Source of the DNA: Candidatus Eisenbacteria bacterium
GTDB taxonomy: Bacteria > Eisenbacteria > RBG-16-71-46 > JACRLI01
Assembly: GCA_016235265.1 (NCBI GenBank)
Contig: JACRLI010000007.1
Coordinates: 62,001-126,000 of the forward strand
Reading direction: 5' to 3'
Length of the DNA: 64,000 nucleotides
The notes under the pieces were generated by a model. The model saw only the letters and a program-made list of their open reading frames with translations. It did no database searches and had not been told where the DNA came from. The position numbers and the translations under genes were made by a program. Below, in pieces: positions 10,173-20,023 of the stretch (positions are counted from its first letter, which is position 1; every line of letters starts with the position of its first letter).

Positions 10173-11035
10173 TAGCTCACCGTGATCTTCAGCTCGTCCA
10201 GGATCCGCTCCAGCTCTTCCATCGAGTAGTACTCGATCGCGATGGAGCCCTTGTGCTGCGTGCCGGTCACGCGCACCCGCGTGCCCATGCGCCGCTGCAG
10301 CTGCTCCTCGATCTGCACCAACTCGGGAATCACGCGCCGCTTGATGCGCCGTCCCTTGTGGCGCGCCTTGCGCGCGGTGCGTCCCAGCTCCTCGATGGTG
10401 CGAACGGTGAGCCCCTCGGCCACGATCTGCTCCGCGACGCGCAGCATGTCCGCCTCGGAGCCCAGGGCGAGCAGGGCCCGGGCGTGGCCGGCGGTGAGCT
10501 TGCCGGAGGCCACCAGCTTTCGGATCTGTTCCGGCAACGTCAGCAACCGCAATGAATTAGAGACTGTGGCCCGGTCCTTTCCCACCCGCTTGGCGACCGC
10601 CTCCTGAGTCACTCCAAGGGTCTCGATCAACTTCTGGTAGGCGTGCGCCTCGTCGATCGGGTTCAGGTCCTCGCGCTGAATGTTCTCGACCAGCGCCAGC
10701 TCCAGGAGCTGATCATCGGGCACGTCCTTGATGATCGCGGGGATCTCCGACAGCCCCAGCCTGCGCGAGGCCTGGAAGCGCCGCTCGCCGGCGATCAACT
10801 CGAAGTGGTAGCCCGCGCGGCGCACCACGATTGGCTGCACCAGGCCGCGTTCGCGGATGGAGTTGGCGAGATCCGCCAGACGGGCTTCGTCCATTTCGGT
10901 GCGCGGCTGCATGGGGTTGGTCTTCACGCGGTCCAGCGGGATGCGCTCCACCGACTCCTGCGCCGATGTCGCCGAGGGCGCGTCCCCGGGGATCAGGGCG
11001 CTCAGCCCCCGGCCGAGGGCTTTCCTAGTTTGCAC
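10172..11035 (-). CDS. parB: Chromosome-partitioning protein ParB
   Basis: ParB binds parS sites, loads as a CTP-dependent clamp and stimulates ParA. Seen in order: the basic N-terminal LGRGLSALIP motif that contacts ParA, the ParB/Srx CTPase domain with GERRFQAS, then ENIQREDLNPIDEA, a helix-turn-helix with KRVGKDRATVSNSLRLL, and a C-terminal dimerisation region. The GTG at 11035 is chosen because GGGAGG lies about nine bases upstream; the TTG at 11041 is too close to that site. The gene overlaps the 3' end of parA by 11 bases. Two parS sites lie upstream of parA, which supports an intact partition locus. Confidence 0.95.
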   Translation of the reverse strand: MQTRKALGRGLSALIPGDAPSATSAQESVERIPLDRVKTNPMQPRTEMDEARLADLANSIRERGLVQPIVVRRAGYHFELIAGERRFQASRRLGLSEIPAIIKDVPDDQLLELALVENIQREDLNPIDEAHAYQKLIETLGVTQEAVAKRVGKDRATVSNSLRLLTLPEQIRKLVASGKLTAGHARALLALGSEADMLRVAEQIVAEGLTVRTIEELGRTARKARHKGRRIKRRVIPELVQIEEQLQRRMGTRVRVTGTQHKGSIAIEYYSMEELERILDELKITVS

Positions 11036-11735
11036 TTTCAATCACCTCCCGGGCCAAGTTGCGGTAGCTGGTGGATCCGGTGCAGCCGGGGTCGTAAACC
11101 ACGGCGGGCTTGCCGAAGCTCGGCGCCTCGCTCAGCCGGACGTTGCGCGGGATGACCGTCTTGTAGACGCGATCGGCGAAGTACTTGCGGGCCTCGTCCT
11201 CGACCTGCTGACACAGGTTCAGGCGATGGTCGTACATGGTCAGCAGCACACCCTCCATATGTAAGGCGGGGTTCAGCTTAGCCTGTACCAACCGGATCGC
11301 CTGCAGCAGATGGCTCAAGCCCTCCAGCGCGTAGTATTCGCACTGCAGCGGCACCAGGACCGAATCCGAGGCGGTGAGCGTGTTGAGCGTCAGCAGGCCG
11401 AGCGAGGGCGGGCAGTCGATGATGATGTAGTCGTACTCCTGCCGCACCGGCTGCACGGCGTCGCGTAGCCGGTTCTCCCGCGCGATCAGCCCAACCAGCT
11501 CCACCTCCGCGCCACTCAGACGCTGACCCGATGGCACCAGGTCCAGGTTCTCGACCCCGGAAGGCACGATCGCCTCCTGGATCGGCAGATCATTGATGAG
11601 CACCTCGTAGATACTCTTCTCGGTGGTGTCGCCCGAGATGCCCACCCCGCGCGCCAGCGAAGCTGCCAAGTTGATGGCCGTCGTTGTCTTGCCGACGCCA
11701 CCCTTCTGGTTTGTGATCGCGACGACTTTGCCCAT
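11025..11735 (-). CDS. parA: ParA/Soj ATPase with an internal deletion of the DxDPQ segment
   Basis: ParA is the Walker-type ATPase that moves ParB-parS complexes over the nucleoid. Clear family motifs are KGGVGKTT at 11-18, IDCPPSLG, CEYYALEGL and VIPRNVRLSEAPS. After NLAASLA (22-28) the protein jumps straight to RGVGIS. Soj-type relatives have about 18 residues here, with the second strand and the DxDPQGNA motif that carries the catalytic aspartate. At 236 residues it is short by that amount, and the frame is kept, so this is an in-frame loss of about 54 bases near 11651. The start MGKVVAI at 11735 matches the family; the frame extends to 11783 through parS. Function may be altered, or the deletion may be a sequencing or assembly error. 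Confidence 0.9.
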   Translation of the reverse strand: MGKVVAITNQKGGVGKTTTAINLAASLARGVGISGDTTEKSIYEVLINDLPIQEAIVPSGVENLDLVPSGQRLSGAEVELVGLIARENRLRDAVQPVRQEYDYIIIDCPPSLGLLTLNTLTASDSVLVPLQCEYYALEGLSHLLQAIRLVQAKLNPALHMEGVLLTMYDHRLNLCQQVEDEARKYFADRVYKTVIPRNVRLSEAPSFGKPAVVYDPGCTGSTSYRNLAREVIESAN

Positions 11736-11766
11736 ACGTTCCATTTCAGGGTGCCCATGTGGGGAG

Positions 11767-11782
11767 TGTTTCACGTGAAACA
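11767..11782. promoter_or_regulatory. parS centromere site 1 (perfect)
   Basis: TGTTTCACGTGAAACA is a perfect 16-base palindrome identical to the widespread chromosomal parS consensus bound by ParB. It sits 32 bases upstream of the preferred parA start and would encode the MFHVKH residues if parA began at 11783. Confidence 0.97.
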
Positions 11783-11976
11783 TTGCCGCGGGGAGCCTGG
11801 ATCCTGCAAGGCCGGGCGCGGGTCAACCGACCGTCGGGAAGTGCGCACAGGGATGCTGGGCGCCGGTTGCACGCTGGGATTTATCCCATGCGCACGCGGC
11901 GTCCGTCCACATGATTCTTCAGCACTACAGTGTAATTAGCTGGCTGTAAATGAATTGTGGTGTGTGATCCGAAATG

Positions 11977-11992
11977 TGTTTCACGTGGAACA
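11977..11992. promoter_or_regulatory. parS centromere site 2 (one mismatch)
   Basis: TGTTTCACGTGGAACA differs from the perfect palindrome at one base and keeps the CACGTG core. It lies 210 bases from site 1, so the two bracket the likely parA promoter and could allow ParB to autoregulate the operon. Confidence 0.93.
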
Positions 11993-12139
11993 TTTGCCAG
12001 GGGGGTTATGGAGGGAGCGAACAAGATCGGGGGGGCGTATCTGCGCGACCCGGGAGCGCAATGGGGGCGCCTGTTGGCCGCGGGCGGACCCCGGATGAGC
12101 CAGCCCTGCTCAGGGCGGCGTCACCGCCAGGCTGACGCT

Positions 12140-13000
12140 CTACCGCGCCGGCCCCCGGCCCGTCGCCAGCGTGGTGTCGGCCCAGTCCACGCGCACGAGT
12201 CGAACATCCTCGAGACCAATCCGCGCCAGGGCATCGAGCGCCTGCTGCTTGATCGCCTCGTCCCGGGAGGCGAACCACACCATCCAGCCACCCACAGCCA
12301 GATCCACACGGACCTGCTCCGAGATGTGGTTCACCAGCTTCCGATCCGGGGCCACCGCGCGCATGGTGATCATCTGGAATGTGTTGCCTGGAATCACCAG
12401 TTCCGGGGTGGGCCCAAACTCAGGGTCTTCGGACACCTCCGCACCCGGGCCCGGCAGCTCCTCGTAGCGCGCCTGGATCACTCGCGCCCGCCCCGGGACC
12501 AACCGCGTGGCTGCCTCGCGCAGGAATCGGCACTTCTTGAGCATGCCCTCAACCAGCACGCCCTTCCACGTCGGCCGAGCCAGCAGCAGGGGCAGTGCGG
12601 GCAAGCCGCCGCCGGAGCCAATGTCCAGCAGGCTGAAGTCTGCCGCTGTCGGCCCAGCCGCCTCCAGGAGCTCCAGCGGGGCGAGCGATCCAAGCACATG
12701 CCGCAACAGATCATCGCGCGTCATGCGGCGCGACACCAGGTTCAAACGCTCGTTCCACTCCATCAGAAGATCAATGTAGGCATTGGCTTGTGATTCAAAC
12801 TCCGGCGCCAGCCGGATGGTCGGCTCTGAGAAGTCGGGCGCGGGCCGCACCTCAATGGGGACTTCCGCGGCGTCCGGTGTGACCTGGGTGGCAGGGTCCG
12901 GGGCGCGTCCGGCGGACGGGACTCCGCGGCCAGCAGTCCCCGCGCGGCCCACACTGCCGGCACGGCCCGCGCTGGAAGTTCTCTCGCGACGATCCTTCAC
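12140..13000 (-). CDS. rsmG: 16S rRNA (guanine527-N7)-methyltransferase RsmG
   Basis: RsmG (GidB) uses SAM to methylate G527 in the 530 loop of 16S rRNA. The 286-residue protein has the Rossmann SAM motif [17 protein letters not shown], then [14 protein letters not shown] and ITMRAVAP, all typical. The catalytic core starts near residue 65 ([16 protein letters not shown]). The first 60 or so residues are an Ala/Gly/Arg/Pro-rich extension not usual in the family, so the GTG start at 13000, which overlaps the mnmG stop (GTGA), might overextend the protein. No better start with a ribosome binding site was seen. It is coupled to mnmG, as in many oriC-proximal clusters. Confidence 0.94.
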   Translation of the reverse strand: MKDRRERTSSAGRAGSVGRAGTAGRGVPSAGRAPDPATQVTPDAAEVPIEVRPAPDFSEPTIRLAPEFESQANAYIDLLMEWNERLNLVSRRMTRDDLLRHVLGSLAPLELLEAAGPTAADFSLLDIGSGGGLPALPLLLARPTWKGVLVEGMLKKCRFLREAATRLVPGRARVIQARYEELPGPGAEVSEDPEFGPTPELVIPGNTFQMITMRAVAPDRKLVNHISEQVRVDLAVGGWMVWFASRDEAIKQQALDALARIGLEDVRLVRVDWADTTLATGRGPAR

Positions 13001-15015
13001 TGGCTCTCCTTGGATATGTCCGTCCCGCCGCGCGCCGCACGCGCCACGTGGATCATGAGTGCGCCGATGTCCGCGGGGCTCACGCCGGGAATCCGCATTG
13101 CCTGGCCCACCGAGGCCGGGCGCGAGCGGCGCAGTTTTTCCCGCGCCTCACGCGAGACCCCGTTCAGCTCCGCCTCGAACACGCCCCCGGGGATGGGGGC
13201 GGCCTCCAGCTTCAGCATCCTCTGGATGGCCTGCTCCTGGCGGGCGATGTACCCGGAGTACTTCACCCGCACCTCCACGCGTTCTCCCAGTTCCGCGGAA
13301 AGCGTGGCACCGGGATCGAACCTCCGGATCATCTCATATGTAATTCCTTGTGTCCTCAGTAGTTCCAGTACAGTCGCCCGTTCGCTTCGACCCGCCAGAA
13401 CCGCCACGGACTCGGCCGGAAGCCGGTCCCGCGCCGCCCGCGACAGCTCTTCCTCCACCGCGACGCGCTCGCCCTCCAGGTGCGCGAACTCCGCGTCGCT
13501 GATCAGCCCGCACTGGTGCCCCACGCGGCCGAGGCGCTCGCCGGCGTTGTCGTGCCGCAACACCAGCCGGTGTTCCGCCTGCGAAGTGAACAGCCGGTAT
13601 GGCTCGTGCGTGCCGCGCAGCGCGAGGTCGTCCACCAGCACGCCGGCGTAGGCCTGCGCGCGCGTGAGTCGCAGCGGCGCGCGCCCGAGCAGCTTCAAAG
13701 CGGCGTTGGCACCCGCCAGCAGGCCCTGTGCCGCGGCTTCCTCGTATCCCGAGGTGCCGTTGATCTGTCCCGCAAAGTACAGGCCGGCCACGCCGCGGCT
13801 TTCCAGCGTCGGCTCCAGGTGGAAGGCCGGCGGAACGAAATCGTACTCCACCGCGTAGCCCGGCCGCACAATATTCGCGCGTTCGAGCCCCGGCAGCGTG
13901 CGCACCATCGCCTGTTGCGCATCCTCCGGCAGCGACGTGGAGAGCCCGTTCACGTAGATCTCGTCGGTGTCGCGGCCCTCGGGCTCCAGGAACACCTGGT
14001 GGGCGGGCTTCTCCGGGAAGCGACACACCTTGTCCTCGATGGACGGACAGTAGCGCGGCCCCACGCCGGCGATCCGCCCGGTGGTGAGCGGCGAGCGCGA
14101 CAGGTTCTCCCGCACCACGCGGTGCGTTTCGTCGGTCGTGCGCGTAAGGTGGCACGGCAACGGATCCACCTCGATGGGCCCGCCGCTGAAGTGCGAGAAC
14201 GGCCTCGCCGGCCGGTCGCCCCACTGTGCCTCCAGCGAACTGAAATCAACGGAGGCCGCCTCGAGCCGCGGGGGAGTGCCGGTCTTGAGCCGTGCGATGG
14301 GGTAACCCAGCTCGCGCAGCGAGTCGGACAGCCCGAAGGCGGCGGGATCTCCCCGACGCCCCCCGGGAAATGACTCCAACCCTATGTGAATCAATCCGTT
14401 GAGGAATGTGCCCGTGCACAGGATGACGGCCCGGGCGCGCAGCAGGTAGCCCGGGGCCGGAGCCGCGGAGGAGTCCCCGGCGGTCTCGGGGGCCTGCCGC
14501 CGGACGCCCGGAGGCGCGGCGTCGGCCCGGCCCGCCCCGCTGACCGCGGCGTCGGCCACATTTGCGAGCCCGGCCAGCGAAATCTCCCCATGCCCCGGCA
14601 CCACCATGGCCCCCTCGATGGCGCCGCCCGGGCCCGTCCGCAGCGACACCCCCAGCCCCTCGCGCAGCTCCAGGCCCGGGGCGGCCTCCACCACGCGGCG
14701 CATCTCCACCTGGTAGGCGCGCTTGTCCGCCTGCGCCCGAGGCGCCCACACCGCGGGGCCGCGGCTGCGGTTGAGCATCTTGAACTGGATGCCGGTGCGA
14801 TCGATCACCCGTCCCATGGCCCCGCCCAGCGCGTCAATCTCGCGCACCAACTGGCCCTTCGCGAGCCCGCCGATGGCCGGGTTGCACGACATCTGCGCCA
14901 CCGAGTCCAGGTTGCCGGTGAGCAGGATCGTCGCGCATCCCAGCCGGGCAGAAGCCAGCGCGGCCTCGCAGCCCGCGTGGCCGGCGCCGATGACAAGAAC
15001 GTCGCAGGAGTCCAT
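12997..15015 (-). CDS. mnmG: tRNA uridine-5-carboxymethylaminomethyl modification enzyme MnmG
   Basis: MnmG (GidA) is the FAD enzyme that with MnmE makes the carboxymethylaminomethyl group at wobble uridine 34 of tRNA. It has the FAD motif [17 protein letters not shown] at the N-terminus, [32 protein letters not shown] and the C-terminal helical domain. At 672 residues it is about 40-50 longer than usual. The extra length is mainly an Ala/Pro/Gly-rich insert at about residues 150-190. TACAAT at 15025-15030 on the minus strand ends only nine bases before the ATG, so the message may be leaderless or transcription may come from mnmE. Confidence 0.97.
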   Translation of the reverse strand: MDSCDVLVIGAGHAGCEAALASARLGCATILLTGNLDSVAQMSCNPAIGGLAKGQLVREIDALGGAMGRVIDRTGIQFKMLNRSRGPAVWAPRAQADKRAYQVEMRRVVEAAPGLELREGLGVSLRTGPGGAIEGAMVVPGHGEISLAGLANVADAAVSGAGRADAAPPGVRRQAPETAGDSSAAPAPGYLLRARAVILCTGTFLNGLIHIGLESFPGGRRGDPAAFGLSDSLRELGYPIARLKTGTPPRLEAASVDFSSLEAQWGDRPARPFSHFSGGPIEVDPLPCHLTRTTDETHRVVRENLSRSPLTTGRIAGVGPRYCPSIEDKVCRFPEKPAHQVFLEPEGRDTDEIYVNGLSTSLPEDAQQAMVRTLPGLERANIVRPGYAVEYDFVPPAFHLEPTLESRGVAGLYFAGQINGTSGYEEAAAQGLLAGANAALKLLGRAPLRLTRAQAYAGVLVDDLALRGTHEPYRLFTSQAEHRLVLRHDNAGERLGRVGHQCGLISDAEFAHLEGERVAVEEELSRAARDRLPAESVAVLAGRSERATVLELLRTQGITYEMIRRFDPGATLSAELGERVEVRVKYSGYIARQEQAIQRMLKLEAAPIPGGVFEAELNGVSREAREKLRRSRPASVGQAMRIPGVSPADIGALMIHVARAARGGTDISKESQ

Positions 15016-15054
15016 GGAAGAGGAATTGTACGGTGGGCGACCGCCGGTGGGGCG

Positions 15055-15112
15055 GAGAAATCGGGGGGCGAGAAATCGGGGGCGAGGTCGGAGGGCGAAA
15101 TCGGGGGCGAGG
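15055..15112. repeat. Short imperfect tandem repeat
   Basis: Three imperfect copies of a unit like GAAATCGGGGGCGAG occur in the 153-base gap between mnmG and mnmE. This is probably slippage-prone filler; I assign no function. Confidence 0.6.
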
Positions 15113-15149
15113 TCTGCGAAGGCCCGGGATTCAGCGGGCAGGAGTGTCT

Positions 15150-15172
15150 GCAGGCATGAATGCCCGGCCTAC
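15150..15172. repeat. Solo copy of the palindromic GCAGGCATGAATGCC repeat
   Basis: The sequence GCAGGCATGAATGCCCGGCC followed by TAC matches the ends of the repeat elements at 36401-36704 and 37772-37841. It covers the mnmE stop codon (15169-15171), so the repeat end supplies the TAG. Confidence 0.7.
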
Positions 15173-16728
15173 TTTCCGATGCAGAACCTCGAGAAGATCT
15201 CGTCCAGCACCGGCGCCGACGCCCCGATGCCCAGGGCTTCGTCGAATGCGGACAGCGCCTCGCGCAACTCGAACGCCGCGGTGTCCAGCAGTTCGTGCGC
15301 GTCCAGGCGTTCGGCGGCGGCCGTGAGCGCGAGGCTCGCGGCTCGCAGCGCGTGCTCCTGGCGCACCGTGGCAACCAGCGGCGCCTCGCGCCCGGCGTCG
15401 CCGAGGAGCAGCGTGCGCAGCGCGGCCGCCAGTTCCGCAACTCCCGCGCCGGTTCGCGCGGAGGTTCGCACCACGGGCCAGAGGGCGCTTCCCGCGGCGG
15501 CCTGCACGGGGGCCGCGCCTGGGGACGGGGCCGTTGCGGGGGCGACGCCTTCACGCGCCTCGCCCCACGCATCCCCCAGGTCAACTTTGTTCGCCGCCAC
15601 CACGCCGCGCCGGTGGGCGAGCCGCTCCAGCGCCTCGCGGTCGTCCACGCTCACCGGAACGGAGACATCCACCACCAGCACCAGGGCGTCCGCGGCGGCA
15701 AGTTCGCGGCGGGCGAGTTCCATGCCGGCGAGTTCGAGCTGCCCCGGCGGGGGGGCCGACCCCGTGCCCCCGGAAGATATGGGCGGCTCGCCGAGGCCCG
15801 CGGTGTCCACGAGCGTCACCGGCACGCCGCCGAGATCAATCGTCTCGCGAAGCACGTCCCGCGTGGTGCCGGGCACCTCGCTCACCAGCGCCCGCTCCTC
15901 GCGTAGCAGCGCGTTCAGCAGGCTCGACTTGCCCGCGTTGGGCCGGCCTGTGAGCACCACGCGCGCGCCTTCGCGCAGGCGCCTGCCGGCGGACGCGCCC
16001 GCGAGCAGCGCCTCCACCTCCGAGGCGAGGCCCCGCGCTCCGGCGGCGCGCAGCTCCCACGCGAAGTCGTCGGGGAGCTGCTCCTGGAAGTCCAGGTAGG
16101 TCTCGCAGTCCATCAGGATTTCGCGCGTGCGCAGGCCCATGGCGCGCACGGCGCGAGAGAACTCGCCCTGCAGCCGGGCCACGGCGCTCTCGCGGGCCCG
16201 GTCGGTACGCGCGGACACGAGATCCGCCACCGACTCGGCCTGGGCCAGGTCCATCCGCCCGTTCACGAAGGCCCGCCGGCTGAATTCTCCGGGCTCGGCC
16301 GGCCGCGCGCCCGCGCGGAGCAGCGCGGCCAGCAGCGCGGCGGTGGTGGCCGCGCCGCCGTGACAGGAGAATTCCACCATGTCCTCGCCGGTGTAGCTGT
16401 GCGGGGCGCGGAAGACGGTGGCCAAAACTTCGTCAATGACGTGCCCGAAGGGCGGGGCGGCGGCGCCCCGCGACGCGGCGGGGGATGGCTCGGTGGGCGC
16501 AGCCGCGCCACCGGCCGCCGCCTCGTCACCCACCGCGGGCGTCATCTCGGCGGCCACCGCCCACCCGTGCGCCACGGTGAATCCCGGCCGGTCGGCCAGG
16601 CGCACGCGGCCGCGGAACACCGCGTCGCCCACTGAAAAAGCCCGGCGGCCGCTGACTCTCAGGAGAGCCAGGGCCGCCGGGCCGGGTGCGGTCGCCAGTG
16701 CGGCGATGGTGTCGTCGAGGTCGAACAT
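15169..16728 (-). CDS. mnmE: tRNA modification GTPase MnmE
   Basis: MnmE (TrmE) is the GTPase partner of MnmG in tRNA wobble-uridine modification. The 519-residue protein has the N-terminal tetrahydrofolate-binding domain ([22 protein letters not shown]), the inserted G domain with GRPNAGKSS near 262, the PGTTRD switch, DTAGLGE near 303 and NKVD. The protein ends in the diagnostic CIGK. Three Ala/Pro/Gly-rich insertions (near 75-95, 310-325 and 395-410) make it about 60 residues longer than E. coli MnmE. Its stop codon is part of a short palindromic repeat. Confidence 0.97.
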   Translation of the reverse strand: MFDLDDTIAALATAPGPAALALLRVSGRRAFSVGDAVFRGRVRLADRPGFTVAHGWAVAAEMTPAVGDEAAAGGAAAPTEPSPAASRGAAAPPFGHVIDEVLATVFRAPHSYTGEDMVEFSCHGGAATTAALLAALLRAGARPAEPGEFSRRAFVNGRMDLAQAESVADLVSARTDRARESAVARLQGEFSRAVRAMGLRTREILMDCETYLDFQEQLPDDFAWELRAAGARGLASEVEALLAGASAGRRLREGARVVLTGRPNAGKSSLLNALLREERALVSEVPGTTRDVLRETIDLGGVPVTLVDTAGLGEPPISSGGTGSAPPPGQLELAGMELARRELAAADALVLVVDVSVPVSVDDREALERLAHRRGVVAANKVDLGDAWGEAREGVAPATAPSPGAAPVQAAAGSALWPVVRTSARTGAGVAELAAALRTLLLGDAGREAPLVATVRQEHALRAASLALTAAAERLDAHELLDTAAFELREALSAFDEALGIGASAPVLDEIFSRFCIGK

Positions 16729-16781
16729 CGCTCCTGCCGATCCGGGCGCGCTCGATCCAGGGGAGCGCGCCCGCTCCGCGA

Positions 16782-18317
16782 CTACGCTCCGGGAGGCGCG
16801 TACCCCCGCCGCTTCTTGGTGTTCTTCTTGAACGTCGGCATCTTCGGGCCGGCCGCTTCCGGCTGGCCCGTCTCGGCCGCCGGCTGCTCGCCGCCCATGC
16901 GGGCCATCAGTTCCTGCTCGAGCCGCTTCGACTCGCTGATGGACGCGCGGATCTCGGGGGTGGTCTCGAAGTGCGGACGGTCGTCCCGGTCGCGGTCACG
17001 CCCGCCACGCCCGCGGTCGCGATCCCGGCCACCGCCGCCGCTGCGGCCACCGCGACGATCGCGGTCCCGGTCCCGGCCGCCGCCACCGCCGCTGCCGCCA
17101 CTGCGGCTGTGCGGCCGGCTGCCGCCAAAGTCCTCTTCGCGGAAGTCGTCCTCGGGGTCGCGCACCGCCGGGGCGGCCGGGGCGGCCGCCACGGGGCTTG
17201 CCACTTCGTCCGCTTCGTCCGCCTCGAGCGCCGGTTCGGCGTCGAACTCGTCCTCCGGCTCGTCGAACCCGGCCTCGTCCAGCAGCGCTCCGCCGGGCTC
17301 TTCCATCTCGGCCTCATCCACGGGCGTGCCCAGCCCGCGCGGGGTGAACCCGCGGGGCGCGGCCACGGCGGCCTCGCCGCCGTTCACGCCGGCCTCCTCA
17401 CGACCCTCGCCGCGGCCTCCGCGGCCCCGACGGCCCCGGCGACGGCGCTTGCGGCCGCCTTCGGCACCGGTTTCCCCGGCGTCGGCCACGGTCTCGAACT
17501 CGGAGGTCTCGGCCTCCAGCACCTCGTCCAGGTCCTCGGAGTCGTCCACCGGCGTCATGGCGTCGTCGGGCAGCATGCCTCCGGGGGCCGGCGCGCCCTT
17601 GCGGCTGCGGTAGCCGCCGATGTCCAGGATCACCTTCACGCGGTCCCGGTCGTGAAGACTCGACATGCGCGTGAGCAGATGCTCCATGGCGGTGAGCGTC
17701 TCGCCCCGGCGACCGATCAGCACGCCGTCCAGCTCGCTGGACTCCACCTTGAGCCATACCTCGCCGGAGCGCTCCTCGATGGTGATGCCGGGCTCCGCGC
17801 CCATGAGACGCAGCATCTGCGCCGCCTTCTCACGGATGTCCTCGGGCCGCACCGGGCTGGAGGAGGCGCGGGCCGGACGGGCCTCGCGGTCGCCACGGTC
17901 ACGGTCGCGGTCCCGATCCCCGCGCTCCGGGCGGTCACCACGCGGGGCCCGCTCGGGACGGTCCTGGCCAACGGGGCGATCCTGACCGCCGGCGCGCGTC
18001 TCACGGCCGCCGCGGTCGCCACGCTCCCGGCGTCCGCCGCGGTCCCCGCCGCGGTCCCCGCGGTCGCCGCGCTGGGGGGCTTCGACGTCAATCCCGCCCT
18101 TCAGCGTGGCGCGCACGCGCGCGGGACGTCCGCCGAAGAGGCCCAGGAGCTTGGGCTTGCCTTCGTCCAGCACCTCGATGCGCGCCCGCTCCTTGGGCAC
18201 GCGCAGCTCGGTGAGGGCCTTGATGATGGCTTCGTCCACGGAGTTGGCCGTGGCCTCGGCGCTCTTGCGCCGGCTGGAATCCTTGAACTGCCTGTGGTTT
18301 CGGTGGTGGGGTTTCAT
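16782..18317 (-). CDS. jag: Jag/EloR-like RNA-binding protein without R3H domain, with RD/RG-rich disordered regions
   Basis: The N-terminal Jag domain (about residues 15-65, [15 protein letters not shown] and KLLGLFGG) and a central KH domain ([20 protein letters not shown]) identify a Jag/EloR/KhpB homolog, the usual neighbour of yidC. Family members are about 200-300 residues with a C-terminal R3H domain. Here the protein is 511 residues, no R3H motif follows the KH domain, and about 260 residues of acidic and RD/RGG-rich low-complexity sequence take its place. A second RD/RG-rich stretch separates the Jag and KH domains. The ATG at 18317 is preferred over the GTG at 18329 because GAGGAAAG lies just upstream; it follows yidC by eight bases. 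Confidence 0.85.
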   Translation of the reverse strand: MKPHHRNHRQFKDSSRRKSAEATANSVDEAIIKALTELRVPKERARIEVLDEGKPKLLGLFGGRPARVRATLKGGIDVEAPQRGDRGDRGGDRGGRRERGDRGGRETRAGGQDRPVGQDRPERAPRGDRPERGDRDRDRDRGDREARPARASSSPVRPEDIREKAAQMLRLMGAEPGITIEERSGEVWLKVESSELDGVLIGRRGETLTAMEHLLTRMSSLHDRDRVKVILDIGGYRSRKGAPAPGGMLPDDAMTPVDDSEDLDEVLEAETSEFETVADAGETGAEGGRKRRRRGRRGRGGRGEGREEAGVNGGEAAVAAPRGFTPRGLGTPVDEAEMEEPGGALLDEAGFDEPEDEFDAEPALEADEADEVASPVAAAPAAPAVRDPEDDFREEDFGGSRPHSRSGGSGGGGGRDRDRDRRGGRSGGGGRDRDRGRGGRDRDRDDRPHFETTPEIRASISESKRLEQELMARMGGEQPAAETGQPEAAGPKMPTFKKNTKKRRGYAPPGA

Positions 18318-18325
18318 TTCTTTCC

Positions 18326-20008
18326 TCACGAGGCGACCGTCTCAGCGGGCTTGGTGCCCGCGCGCATCTGCATCTGCTGCAGGACGGTCAGTATGTTGGT
18401 GACGGTCCAGTACAGGACCAGTCCCGACGGCATGCCGTAGAAGATGAACAGCATCACGACCGGCATCAGGTAGCCGGTTATGGCCTGCCGCGGGTCCATG
18501 GGAGTGAGCTTCTGCTGCCAGATCATCGTTGCCGACATGACCAGCGGCAGCACGTGCACGGGGAAGCCGGCATACGTCATGAGCACGTCGGGGGCGCTCA
18601 GGTCGGAGATCCACCCGACGAAGCCGGCCTGCCGCAGTTCGATGGAGCCGCTGAGCACGCTGTACAGGGCGAAGAAGATCGGCATCTGGAAAAGGATGGG
18701 GAGGCACCCGCCCAGCGGGTTCACTCCCTGCTCCTTGTACAGCGCGAACGTCTCCTTGTTGAGCCGCTCCTGGTCGCCCTTGTACTTCTCGCGCAGCTTC
18801 TCCAATACGGGCTGCAGTTCCTGCATCTTCTTCATGCTCTGCATCTGGCTGTGATTCAGGGGCCAGAACGCCAGTCGCATCAACACCGACAGCACGATGA
18901 TCACGAGCCCGTAGTTGGGCACGAACTTGTGCGTGAAGGTGAAGAACTTGAGCATGGCCCGGTTCAATGGAACCATGGGCTTGAACCCGGAATCCACGAG
19001 GCGCGTCAGGTTGTGCCCGGCGGTCTGCAGCTTCCAGAAATCCACCGGTCCGACGTACATCCCGTACACCACGGACTTCCGGCCCAGCAGCGGGTACTCG
19101 TAGCGCACTCCCAGGCGCATCGAGTCCGAGCTGCCGAGTGCGGCCACTCCGCCCACGGCGTCCTGCGGGAACAGGAACCCGGTGGCGAAGTACTTGCTCC
19201 GGAGGACGACCCACTGGACCGCGCCCGAGTGGGCCTTCTCCGAAGACTTCTTGAACTTCCCGAGGTCGTCCTCCTCGCGCTGCTCGCCCATCAGCACGGA
19301 TACGCGGGCGGCGCGAAGGTCCTCGGGCTGGTTGGTCTCGGTGTCCAGCTTCCAGCCGCGCCACTGCACCACCAGCCGGTCGTCGGGGCGCGCGTCGGAG
19401 ATCTCGCACTCCACGGACGTCACGAAGGACTTGCCGGGGATGTGATAGCGCACGGTGATCGACGCGCCGGAGGACTCCTGCGCCTGGAACGCCAGCACGC
19501 GGGAGGTGTCGTCGGTGCGGTCCTCGATCACGCGGAAGTAGGCCTGGGAAAAGTCCGTCTCCGCGCCCGAGCGGCGCAGCGCGAAGCGCTCCAGTCCCGC
19601 GCCTTCCGGGATGAGTTCCAGCGGCTTGTGGTCGCCGCGGCGGTGGCCCTTGAGCACCCAGTGGACGGGGCGGGCGCCGCGGCTGGAGAAGACCGCGGTC
19701 CACAGCTCGGTGTTGACGGAAATGAGGCTCTCCGGGGGGGCGTCCACCAGCGCGGCCTGGGCCGATGCGGTGGGGCTGCTCATGGTGGCCGCCGGCGTGG
19801 GGGTGGCCGGGGCTCCCGCTTTTGAAGCGCCGCCCGCGGCGGGGCTGCCGGTGGGGCCGCCCGCCGGGGTGCCCGGCGCCGTGGCGGTCTTGTCCGGCGG
19901 CGGCGGGGCAATCTGCTTGTCGAGCCCGGTGCGGGAGAGCATCAGTTGCCAGCCCAGCAGGATGGCGATGGCCAGCGCGATCGCGACGATAAGTCGGCGG
20001 TCTTCCAA
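18326..20008 (-). CDS. yidC: Membrane protein insertase YidC
   Basis: YidC inserts and folds inner-membrane proteins, alone or with SecYEG. The 560-residue protein has an N-terminal membrane anchor (DRRLIVAIALAIAILLGWQL), a Pro/Ala-rich linker, the large periplasmic beta-sandwich domain (about 80-340) typical of the Gram-negative type, and the conserved C-terminal helices. The latter carry RLAFWPLNHSQMQSMKKMQ, NPLGGCLPILFQMPIFFALY and VLYWTVTNILTVLQQ. The periplasmic domain supports a diderm cell. It lies between yidD and jag, in the usual order. Confidence 0.97.
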   Translation of the reverse strand: MEDRRLIVAIALAIAILLGWQLMLSRTGLDKQIAPPPPDKTATAPGTPAGGPTGSPAAGGASKAGAPATPTPAATMSSPTASAQAALVDAPPESLISVNTELWTAVFSSRGARPVHWVLKGHRRGDHKPLELIPEGAGLERFALRRSGAETDFSQAYFRVIEDRTDDTSRVLAFQAQESSGASITVRYHIPGKSFVTSVECEISDARPDDRLVVQWRGWKLDTETNQPEDLRAARVSVLMGEQREEDDLGKFKKSSEKAHSGAVQWVVLRSKYFATGFLFPQDAVGGVAALGSSDSMRLGVRYEYPLLGRKSVVYGMYVGPVDFWKLQTAGHNLTRLVDSGFKPMVPLNRAMLKFFTFTHKFVPNYGLVIIVLSVLMRLAFWPLNHSQMQSMKKMQELQPVLEKLREKYKGDQERLNKETFALYKEQGVNPLGGCLPILFQMPIFFALYSVLSGSIELRQAGFVGWISDLSAPDVLMTYAGFPVHVLPLVMSATMIWQQKLTPMDPRQAITGYLMPVVMLFIFYGMPSGLVLYWTVTNILTVLQQMQMRAGTKPAETVAS

Positions 20009-20023
20009 GGGGGATCGCCTCTC

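Larger units (their letters stand above)
11736..12139. other. Gap between parA and rsmG holding the parS sites
   Basis: A 404-base region upstream of parA and downstream of rsmG. It contains two parS sites and an AT-richer stretch at 11915-11965 that probably holds the parA promoter. I could not choose a convincing -35/-10 pair. No gene is seen. Confidence 0.5.

Noticed and set aside
11915..11965. A parA promoter in the AT-richer stretch between the two parS sites
   Set aside because: TTTACA and TACACT are present on the minus strand but only 10 bases apart, so no valid pair could be named.
17000..18100. Repeated RD-encoding DNA in jag looked like a short tandem repeat or CRISPR-like array
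   Set aside because: It is codon repetition within a continuous frame, with no constant repeat-spacer length.
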